A stretch of DNA of 64,000 bases, from NCBI GenBank assembly GCA_050248275.1, contig JBFWSR010000005.1:62001-126000 (forward strand). Reading direction: 5' to 3'. Every line of letters begins with the position of its first letter. Within the stretch, counting starts at the first letter, position 1. A program made the translations under genes and the position numbers. The DNA comes from CAILZL01 sp050248275. GTDB taxonomy: Bacteria > Pseudomonadota > Gammaproteobacteria > Steroidobacterales > Steroidobacteraceae. Below are positions 1-7,038 of the stretch, piece after piece. The notes under the pieces were generated by a model. That model made no database searches. It worked only from the letters and a program-made list of their open reading frames with translations, and was not told the origin of the DNA.

Positions 1-982
1 ACATCAGCGTGGTCGCGCCATTGGCCAATGGGCCATAGACCACATAGCTGTGTCCGGTGACCCAGCCGCAATCGGCGGTACACCAGTAGATGTCATGCTC
101 GTGAACATCGAACACCGTTTCATGCGTGTAGGCGGCGTAGACGAGATAACCGCCGGTGGTATGCAGCACGCCCTTGGGTTTGCCGGTGGAGCCGGAGGTA
201 TACAGAATGAACAGCGGGTCCTCGGCATTCATGATTTCGGGCACGCAGCTCTTGATCTGCTTCTCCACCAGATCGGCGTACCACTGGTCACGCGCATACA
301 TGGCGACCGGTGTGCCGGTGCGCTTGACCACCAGTACATGTTTGACGCATTCGGTGCCGTTCACGGACAGTGCCGCATCCACATTGGCCTTGAGTGGAAT
401 CTTCCTGCCGCCGCGCACGCCTTCATCGGCGGTAATGACCACGGCCGAATCGCAATCGGCAATGCGCCCGGCGAGTGAATCAGGCGAGAAGCCGCCGAAC
501 ACCACTGAATGCACCGCGCCGATGCGCGCGCAGGCCAGCATGCTGATGGCGATTTCCGGAATCATCGGCAGGTAAATCGTAACGCGATCTCCTTTACGCA
601 CGCCCAGTTCGCGCAGTGCATTGGCGCACTGGCAGACTCGTTCATACAACTCACGATAGGTGATGCGTCGCGACTGCGTGGGATCGTCGCCTTCCCAGAT
701 GATCGCGGTTTTGTGGTCGCGGTCATGCAGGTGTCGATCCAGGCAGTTGCTGGCCACATTCAACTGGCCGTCATCAAACCAGCGAATGCGGAAATCATCG
801 ACGCGGTAACTGACATCCTTGACGTGCGTATAGGGCGTAATCCAGTCGAGACGCTGCCCGATGAGCCGCCAGAATGACTCCGGATCGCCGATGGATTCCG
901 CATACTGTTGCGTGTACTGGTTGCGAGTGATGTGCGCCTGCGCGGCAAAGCGAGCGTCGACCGGATAAAGCTTCTGGCTCAT
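1..982 (-). CDS. acs: Acetyl-CoA synthetase, N-terminal part (cut by window edge)
   Basis: This is the first ~327 residues of an AMP-forming acetyl-CoA synthetase; the C-terminal half lies beyond base 1. The enzyme activates acetate with ATP to acetyl-AMP, then to acetyl-CoA, releasing AMP and PPi in the cytosol. The frame opens with MSQKLYPVDARF at an ATG (982) and contains the adenylation signature YTSGSTGKPKG (encoded near 165-205) and the family block VVFGGFSPDSLAGRI. The start fits the usual Acs N-terminus. It lies 39 bases after the HIT gene on the same strand and could be cotranscribed with it. Its products PPi and AMP are the substrates of the HppA/Pfp and Adk proteins at the other end of the window. 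The family call is secure. Confidence 0.95.
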   Translation of the reverse strand, partial: MSQKLYPVDARFAAQAHITRNQYTQQYAESIGDPESFWRLIGQRLDWITPYTHVKDVSYRVDDFRIRWFDDGQLNVASNCLDRHLHDRDHKTAIIWEGDDPTQSRRITYRELYERVCQCANALRELGVRKGDRVTIYLPMIPEIAISMLACARIGAVHSVVFGGFSPDSLAGRIADCDSAVVITADEGVRGGRKIPLKANVDAALSVNGTECVKHVLVVKRTGTPVAMYARDQWYADLVEKQIKSCVPEIMNAEDPLFILYTSGSTGKPKGVLHTTGGYLVYAAYTHETVFDVHEHDIYWCTADCGWVTGHSYVVYGPLANGATTLM

Positions 983-1021
983 GAAGGCATCCCGACTGTG
1001 ATGGCAATTGTTATTGGGTGA

Positions 1022-1447
1022 TTATCCTGATGCCAGGGCCTGACGTAACTGTTCAGCATGTCTGGCCAACACTTCCTTGTCGGCCATGCCACGGCCATGC
1101 GCGTGCAACGGCTTGTTGGCATAGCGCGGCACGATGTGAAAATGGATGTGAAAGACGGTCTGGCCCGCCGCTTCGCCGTTGAACTGCATCAGCGTGATGC
1201 CGTCTGCCTTGAAAGCCTGACGCGCTGCGGCGGCGATGCGCTGGGTGGTGCCGATCAGCGCCTGTAATGGCTCCACAGGCAGATCGAACAGGTTTTCGGC
1301 TTCGAACTTTGGCACCACCAGCGTGTGGCCGTCCGACTGCGGCATCGCATCCATGAAGGCCAGCGTGTGTGCGTCCTCATAAACCTTGAAAGCCGGAATC
1401 TCGCCGCGCAGGATTCTGGCGAAAATGTTGTTGCGGTCGTAGGCCAT
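1022..1447 (-). CDS. HIT-family nucleotide-binding protein
   Basis: A 141-residue histidine-triad protein. The HIT motif HIHFHIVPR, preceded by GQTVFH, supplies the catalytic histidine used by this family to hydrolyse nucleoside phosphoramidates or related dinucleotides in the cytosol. The N-terminal block (NIFARILRGEIPAFKVYED) and FMDAMPQSDGHTLVVPK are typical of the bacterial HIT branch. I prefer the ATG at 1447 (MAYDRNN) over the ATG six bases upstream, because an AGGGG ribosome site then sits at normal distance. The physiological substrate cannot be told from sequence. It lies between the DUF4404 gene and acs on the same strand. Confidence 0.9.
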   Translation of the reverse strand: MAYDRNNIFARILRGEIPAFKVYEDAHTLAFMDAMPQSDGHTLVVPKFEAENLFDLPVEPLQALIGTTQRIAAAARQAFKADGITLMQFNGEAAGQTVFHIHFHIVPRYANKPLHAHGRGMADKEVLARHAEQLRQALASG

Positions 1448-1490
1448 ACGCATCCCCTGAAAGGTGAGATCGATGGCGGATTGTAGACTC

Positions 1491-1754
1491 TTAAATGCCG
1501 GCTTTGCCCAGACTGTCGAGCAAATTGCGCAGCGCAGCGCTCAGCGCGGGATGATCGGCGTCGAAACGGGCGGCAAGGGTTTCCACTGCCTCGGTCGGGG
1601 AGTGTTCGCGGTCGGTCTTGATGTTGGCGTCCAACAGGCGATTGATATCGGCCTGCAGGATCAGCAACTGTTCCTGTATATCCGGTTCGACCCGATGCAG
1701 TTCGGTCAGCTGCCGGTGCAATGCCTGGATTTGATCGTGGATGGACTGGGGCAT
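1491..1754 (-). CDS. DUF4404-family small protein
   Basis: An 87-residue acidic, helical protein resembling DUF4404 proteins, which have no known function. The first half (SIHDQIQALHRQLTELHRV) is heptad-like and probably coiled coil; the second half has the family-like stretch ETLAARFDADHPALSAALRN. The frame runs further upstream, but the ATG at 1754 gives the usual family length and has an AGAGAAG ribosome site about nine bases before it. It sits 43 bases upstream of the HIT gene and may share its transcript. No signal peptide or membrane segment is visible. Confidence 0.75.
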   Translation of the reverse strand: MPQSIHDQIQALHRQLTELHRVEPDIQEQLLILQADINRLLDANIKTDREHSPTEAVETLAARFDADHPALSAALRNLLDSLGKAGI

Positions 1755-1838
1755 GTAATGTGCTTCTCTGTGGCTGTGGGGGCAGCTTAGCGCGGACATG
1801 TCCACGATACACCCTGCGGCTTTCACGCAGTCGCTATT

Positions 1839-1879
1839 CCCTCGACAAGGCCGACCGGTTTCGGCCTTGCCACAGAGGG
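1839..1879. terminator. Long hairpin downstream of the DUF6491 gene
   Basis: Bases 1846-1854 and 1861-1869 form a perfect 9-bp stem (CAAGGCCGA / TCGGCCTTG), extended by CCCTC (1839-1843) pairing with GAGGG (1875-1879). It begins a few bases after the stop of the minus-strand DUF6491 gene, where a terminator would lie. There is no clear T-run on either side, so rho-independent action is uncertain; it may instead protect the mRNA 3' end. Confidence 0.45.
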
Positions 1880-1881
1880 AG

Positions 1882-2385
1882 TTATTCAGCTTTTGATTCT
1901 GCGGGCTGATCGTGAATCTGTTTGTCGTGCTGCTTGACGGCCTGCGCCTTCTTGTCCGACAGCAGTTTTACCTTGTATTTCTCGCTCAGCGCCAGCAGTT
2001 CGGCATCATCGATCTTGCGCATGTAGGTGATGGTGCTGGGCAAGGAAGGAATGGTGGAGCTGCCGACGGCGATCTTGTCGCCGCCATTGCCGCAGATCAT
2101 GCCGTTGTGATCGCCGTCGATGAACGCCACGGTCTCGGAGAAGCGCAGGTCATTCAATGGCGAAAACAGTTTGACGAGATAGGCATCCTTTTGTGTCGGT
2201 CCCCACAGCACCAGTTGCCGGTCATCCAGCACCGTCCAGGTATTGGGCTGGCTGGCAAACATGCAGGCGCGGGTGGCCTTGTCATCGTTCTTGTCGGTCT
2301 TGCCATCGGCTGTCTCTGCGGCATGTGCATTGCCGATGAACGAAGCGATTGCGAGGGCAAGCAGGGTGGTGGTCTTGATATTCAT
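1882..2385 (-). CDS. Exported DUF6491-like protein
   Basis: A 167-residue protein starting with a clear Sec signal peptide (MNIKTTTLLALAIASFIGNAHA, cleavage after AHA). The mature part carries two cysteines (RACMF and GMICG) that could form a disulfide in the periplasm, and the block WTVLDDRQLVLWGPTQKDAYLV resembling DUF6491 proteins. The C-terminus is charged and rich in K, Q and E. Function is unknown. It is transcribed with the same polarity as hrpB but 161 bases separate them, so it may have its own promoter. Confidence 0.7.
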   Translation of the reverse strand: MNIKTTTLLALAIASFIGNAHAAETADGKTDKNDDKATRACMFASQPNTWTVLDDRQLVLWGPTQKDAYLVKLFSPLNDLRFSETVAFIDGDHNGMICGNGGDKIAVGSSTIPSLPSTITYMRKIDDAELLALSEKYKVKLLSDKKAQAVKQHDKQIHDQPAESKAE

Positions 2386-2546
2386 GGGACACCTTGTGTT
2401 GATGATCCTGGCGAGGGCTATAGTTTAGACGCATCGTTCGTCAGGAGTTTCCTTGCATGGCAATCATTCGCGCAGGCGCTATCGTCAAGGTTTAACCAGC
2501 GCCAGGTTTTTGCAGCGCAATATAAAATGCCTCTGCGCGAACTTAT

Positions 2547-5102
2547 TCAAGTGCCCCGGGGCCTGGCGCGCGCCGTGGCTTCGGCCTGCAGGGGATCGTC
2601 CGGCCAGTAGTGCTTGGGATAGCGGCCTTTCAAATCCTTTTTTACGTCGTGATAACCACGCGCCCAGAAGCTGGCGAGATCCTGGGTGATCTGCACCGGC
2701 CGCCTGGCTGGCGACAGCAATTCCATCAGCACCGGCACCGTACCGCCGCCAACGCGGGGTGTGGCCGTCATGCCGAAGACTTCCTGCAAACGCACGGACA
2801 GCGTGGGCGTGGCGGCTGCTGAGTAATCGATGGCAATGTTCGAGCCACTGGGCACGCGCAGATGTGTGGGGGCAATTTCGTTCAGGCGTTGTTGCTGATT
2901 CCAGTCGAGCAGCCCCAGCAAAATTTGCTGCATGTCCAGTTGACTGAGCTGGCTGCGGCGACTGATGCCCTCCAGCCAGGGACTCAGCCAGTTTTCCAGT
3001 GTGACCAGGAGGCTGACGTCATCCACGGCAGGCCAGGGGATGGCTGCATGCCGGTCGTGCATGTGTGCGAATTGCATGCGTGTGCGCAGCTGATTCGCAG
3101 CATCAGTCCAGGGCAGGACATTCAAGCCGAGTTCGCGGATCCCTTGCAGCATGGCCTGCAATACATGGCTGGCATCGGGCTGCTCCAGACGCCGCGATTG
3201 CAGCACCAGCGCGCCCAGACAGCGTTCCTGCGTAGCGATGACGCAGGCTTCGCGGCTGTTCCATTCAATGCGCTCGCGCCGCTCGATGACTTCGGCGAAG
3301 TCCGTCTCCAGTTCGCGCAACTCAATAGGCGCGGCCAATTGAATGCGGGCATCGCGTTCGGCAGCATCCAGTTGCGCGATCACCAGATAGTCCGCCTGAC
3401 TCAGGCTTTGCGGCGACAGCAGGCTGGCACCGCGGCCATTGCTCAGCAAGTAACGGCCGCCGTCGCCACGTGCGCCGGCATTGCGTTTCTGCGCAATGCG
3501 ATCCGGATAGGCATGAGCCAGCAGGCGGCCCGCTTCTGACAACCGCGTGACGTTGCTGCGATCGGTGGTGATGCGCAGTTGTTTTGCAAGTTGAGCCGCG
3601 CTGCGTAGCACGCGCTGTCGGCTGGCGTGATCGGTGTCGTGATCTGCAATGCTGGCGCCATGCAGCGCTTCCACGCGACTGCGCAGATCCACATCGCGAT
3701 GACGACTGCGGTTGCGCAATACATCGCGTTCGCCCAGCAGCGCAGCGAGTTCGATGCCCAGCGCGGTCAATTCCAGTTCACGCGCCTTGAGCAGCATGTG
3801 CGCCAGACGTGGATGCGTACCCAGCTGCGCCATGGCCCGGCCATGAGCCGTGATCTTGCCATCCTTGCCCAGTGCCCCCAGCAATGTCAGCAGTTCGCGC
3901 GCCTGGGCGAAGCTGGCTGCAGGCGGCGCATCCAGCCAGCGCAGATCATTAATCTGTTGAATGCCCCATGCCGCCAGCTCCAGCGCCAGCGGCAGCAAAT
4001 CGCTTTCCAGAATTTCTGCTGCGATTTGTGCGGCCAGCGAGTCGTGTTCGGACTCCTGCCACAGGCGATAACACACACCTGACTGCGTGCGGCCGGCGCG
4101 GCCGCGACGCTGATCGGCCGAGGCGCGCGAGATGCGCAGCAGTTGCAGACTGTTCATGCCGGTGACGGGATCGAAGCGCGCGCGGCGCTCCAGACCGCTA
4201 TCGACCACAATGCATATGCCATCAATGGTCAATGATGTCTCGGCGATGTTGGTGGCGAGCACGATCTTGCGCGTACCGGTGACGCCGGGCTGAATGGCGC
4301 GATCCTGCTCGGCGGCAGGCAAGTCGCCATACAAAGGCAAAACCAATATGTGCGCAGGCAGTTGAGCTTCCAGCAACAGCGATTGCGTGCGACGTATCTC
4401 GCCCTGTCCGGGCAGAAATACCAGCATGTCGCCGTTGCTGGTATCCAGCGCGCGCCGGATGACATTGGCCACATCGCGCGCGATATCCTGATCCTGCCAA
4501 AGTTTGCGATTCATGCTGCCGGCATGGCGGTAATGCGTCGTGACTGGAAAGGACTGTCCGGCCGAAGTGATGATGGGCGCGTTGCCTAATAACTGGGCGA
4601 CTGCCGCGCCATCCAGCGTGGCCGACATGACCAGCAGTTTCAGGTCGTCGCGCAGACTGGCCTGCACATCCAGACACAGCGCCAGGCCCAGATCGGCCTG
4701 CAGGCTGCGTTCGTGGAACTCATCGAAGATCACGATGCCGGTATTTTCCAGCGCGGCATCCTGCTGCAGCATGCGCGTCAGGATGCCTTCGGTGACCACT
4801 TCGATACGGGTGTGCTGACTGACCTTGGTATCGAGTCGGGTGCGATAACCGACTGTCTGACCGACAGGTTCGCCAAGGGTCTCCGCCATGCGTTGCGCCA
4901 CACTGCGTGCCGCGATGCGGCGAGGTTCCAGCATGATGATCTTGCCGGAATACTTGCCCTGTTCCAGCAAAGCCAAAGGGACGCCGGTGGATTTACCGGC
5001 GCCGGGCGGCGCCTGTAGTACCGCTGCTGAGTGTTGTTCGAGGGCGCGCAGCAGTCCGGGTAACGCATCGAAAATCGGCAGGCGGTCAGCGAGGGCTTTC
5101 AA
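2547..5102 (-). CDS. hrpB: ATP-dependent RNA helicase HrpB
   Basis: An 851-residue DEAH-box helicase of the HrpB family, close to the family's usual ~820 residues. Motifs in order: Walker A GAGKSTG (residues 34-40), DEFHERS, MSATLDG, the helicase C motif QRRGRAGR, and the HrpB-specific C-terminal domain (PRVGGGTVPVLMELLSPARRPVQITQDL), which ends in the usual FWARGYHDVKKDLKGRYPKHYWPDDP. The only reasonable start is a TTG at 5102, which places the N-terminus as in homologues; no in-frame ATG lies nearby. It follows ypfJ by 36 bases. HrpB is not essential in well-studied species and its RNA substrates are not firmly known. Confidence 0.95.
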   Translation of the reverse strand: MKALADRLPIFDALPGLLRALEQHSAAVLQAPPGAGKSTGVPLALLEQGKYSGKIIMLEPRRIAARSVAQRMAETLGEPVGQTVGYRTRLDTKVSQHTRIEVVTEGILTRMLQQDAALENTGIVIFDEFHERSLQADLGLALCLDVQASLRDDLKLLVMSATLDGAAVAQLLGNAPIITSAGQSFPVTTHYRHAGSMNRKLWQDQDIARDVANVIRRALDTSNGDMLVFLPGQGEIRRTQSLLLEAQLPAHILVLPLYGDLPAAEQDRAIQPGVTGTRKIVLATNIAETSLTIDGICIVVDSGLERRARFDPVTGMNSLQLLRISRASADQRRGRAGRTQSGVCYRLWQESEHDSLAAQIAAEILESDLLPLALELAAWGIQQINDLRWLDAPPAASFAQARELLTLLGALGKDGKITAHGRAMAQLGTHPRLAHMLLKARELELTALGIELAALLGERDVLRNRSRHRDVDLRSRVEALHGASIADHDTDHASRQRVLRSAAQLAKQLRITTDRSNVTRLSEAGRLLAHAYPDRIAQKRNAGARGDGGRYLLSNGRGASLLSPQSLSQADYLVIAQLDAAERDARIQLAAPIELRELETDFAEVIERRERIEWNSREACVIATQERCLGALVLQSRRLEQPDASHVLQAMLQGIRELGLNVLPWTDAANQLRTRMQFAHMHDRHAAIPWPAVDDVSLLVTLENWLSPWLEGISRRSQLSQLDMQQILLGLLDWNQQQRLNEIAPTHLRVPSGSNIAIDYSAAATPTLSVRLQEVFGMTATPRVGGGTVPVLMELLSPARRPVQITQDLASFWARGYHDVKKDLKGRYPKHYWPDDPLQAEATARARPRGT

Positions 5103-5138
5103 AGTGGATCGGGGTTGTGTGGTTCCATCAACAGCACA

Positions 5139-5996
5139 TTAGATACTGCGCGCCTTGAAAGTGTCGCATTGCTGTACATCGCCACTGTCGATGCCACGCT
5201 TGAACCAGCGCATGCGCTGTTCGGACGAACCATGCGTGAAAGAATCGGGCACCACCTGCCCGGTTGCCTGTTTTTGCAGGCGATCATCACCGATGGCATT
5301 GGCGGCAGTCAGCGCCGCTTCCACATCGCCTGCTTCCAGCAAATGACGGGTTTGATCGGCGTGAAATGCCCAGACACCGGCATAGCAATCGGCCTGCAGT
5401 TCCAGACGCACCGACATGGCATTGCCTTCGGTTTCACTCAGGCGTCGTTGCGCTTGCTGCACCTTGTCGGAAATGCCCAGCAGGTTCTGCACATGATGAC
5501 CGACTTCATGCGCCACGACATAGGCCTGGGCAAATTCACCCGGCGCACCGAAACGCTGCTTGAGTTCGTCGTAGAACGACAGGTCGATATACACCTTCTG
5601 ATCGCCGGGGCAGTAGAACGGACCCATGGCGGCCTGTGCCGCGCCACAAGCGGAGGTATCGCTGCCGCTGAACAGCACCAGCGTGGGCTTTGCATATTGT
5701 TGGCCTGCCTGAGTGAAAATCTCTCCCCAGACATCCTCGGTGCTGGCCAGCACCACTCTGGTCAGGCTGCTGTTTTCCGCTTCGGCCGCGCTTTCCTGAT
5801 ACGGACCGCTGCTTTGTTCGGTGGTCTCGCCGCCACCCGTCAGGGACTGCAGCAACAGGGTGGGGTCCTTGGTGAAGTACAACGCCAGCAAGCCCAGCAC
5901 GATACCGCCCACGCCGCCAATGCCAGCGCCACGCGATACCCGCATGCCACGCCGGTCTTCGACATTGCTGCTTTCCCGTTCACCACGCCAACGCAT
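5139..5996 (-). CDS. ypfJ: YpfJ-family neutral zinc metallopeptidase
   Basis: A 285-residue membrane-anchored protein. Residues ~24-42 form one transmembrane segment (GAGIGGVGGIVLGLLALYF), after a basic N-terminus. The zincin motif HEVGHHVQ lies at 163-170, and the downstream block LELQADCYAGVWA supplies a likely further zinc ligand. The CGAA and FYCPGD blocks are typical of this family, whose physiological substrate is unknown. The frame is open further upstream, but the ATG at 5996 (MRWRGERESSNVEDRRG) matches homologues and has a GGAGGTG ribosome site. It sits 16 bases downstream of the pseudouridine synthase gene. Confidence 0.92.
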   Translation of the reverse strand: MRWRGERESSNVEDRRGMRVSRGAGIGGVGGIVLGLLALYFTKDPTLLLQSLTGGGETTEQSSGPYQESAAEAENSSLTRVVLASTEDVWGEIFTQAGQQYAKPTLVLFSGSDTSACGAAQAAMGPFYCPGDQKVYIDLSFYDELKQRFGAPGEFAQAYVVAHEVGHHVQNLLGISDKVQQAQRRLSETEGNAMSVRLELQADCYAGVWAFHADQTRHLLEAGDVEAALTAANAIGDDRLQKQATGQVVPDSFTHGSSEQRMRWFKRGIDSGDVQQCDTFKARSI

Positions 5997-6012
5997 AGCA
6001 CACCTCCATTTC

Positions 6013-7038
6013 TCAGGCCTGAGTCGATAACGTGGCGGCGCGCAGACGGTCCACATCGCGCTTGCCGAGCAGCTTACATTGTCCTGGTTTCAATTCGGCA
6101 GCCCGCAACGGGCCAATCGCCACGCGTTCCAGCTCCCTGACTTTCAAACCGACACGCGCCAGCAGCCGGCGAATCTCGCGGTTATGGCCTTCACGCAGCT
6201 TGATCGACAGCACCGTGCGGTCGCCGCGACTGCGATCCACGAAACGTTTGATGACACGCACTTCTTCCAGACTGGTGCGCTTGGCGCGCGCCTGACCGCT
6301 GGTATCGGGATTGAGCAGGTATATGCCGCGCTTGAGTTGCGCCAGTTGTTCGTCGCCCGCCAGGCCCGTGGTGGTCACGCGATATTCCTTGAGCACGCCG
6401 AACTTGGGGTGCGTCAGTTGATAGGCCAGATCGCCGTCATTGGTCAGCAACAGCAGGCCCGTGGAGTCGGCATCCAGGCGGCCGACCGGGAACAGCCGTT
6501 CGCGTTCGCGAATGGCATGCGGCACCATCTGCAAGACTGTCGGCCGGCCTTCCGGGTCGCGCGCCGTGGTGATCATGCCCTTGGGTTTGTTGATCAGCAC
6601 ATAGGTGCGCATTTCACTGTCGGCCCCTGTGCGCTTGCGCACGATGCTGGCGCTCAGATCCAGCGGCACGCCGTCCAGCGCCACAACATCTTTTTCCGGA
6701 TCGACGAAGCAGGGCAGCTCACTAACCGTAACGCCGTTGAGCTGAACGCGGCCATTCAGTATCAGCTGTTCGCAATCGCGACGCGCGGCAATGCCGGCAT
6801 CGGCCAGCGCTTTCTGCAAACGTACGCCGCCGCTGACCGGTTTGGCGCGATTGCGTTCCGGTTGCGCCACCAGTTGATTGCGATTGGCAGTGAGCACAGA
6901 TCCGTTGGCATCGGCTTTCGCGGTCCGGGTTTTGCTACCAACAGGCTTGCGCGTGCGTGCCATGGCGTTGCGTTCTGCGCCGGCGCTGCGTTTGGCGCGT
7001 GCGAAGCTGCCGGCAGGGCGACGATTGCGCGTACTCAT
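6013..7038 (-). CDS. RsuA/RluB-family pseudouridine synthase
   Basis: A 341-residue protein with a basic, disordered N-terminal tail (~70 residues rich in R, K, A), an S4 RNA-binding domain (VRLQKALADAGIAARRDCEQLI) and the RsuA/RluB/RluE/RluF catalytic domain. The catalytic aspartate is in PVGRLDADSTGLLLLTNDG. LINKPKGMITTARDPEGRPTV and EGHNREIRRLL are family blocks. It isomerises a uridine in rRNA; RluB (23S) is the likeliest member but paralogues cannot be excluded. Its ATG overlaps the stop of the upstream GH17-GT2 gene in an ATGA, suggesting translational coupling. Confidence 0.9.
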   Translation of the reverse strand: MSTRNRRPAGSFARAKRSAGAERNAMARTRKPVGSKTRTAKADANGSVLTANRNQLVAQPERNRAKPVSGGVRLQKALADAGIAARRDCEQLILNGRVQLNGVTVSELPCFVDPEKDVVALDGVPLDLSASIVRKRTGADSEMRTYVLINKPKGMITTARDPEGRPTVLQMVPHAIRERERLFPVGRLDADSTGLLLLTNDGDLAYQLTHPKFGVLKEYRVTTTGLAGDEQLAQLKRGIYLLNPDTSGQARAKRTSLEEVRVIKRFVDRSRGDRTVLSIKLREGHNREIRRLLARVGLKVRELERVAIGPLRAAELKPGQCKLLGKRDVDRLRAATLSTQA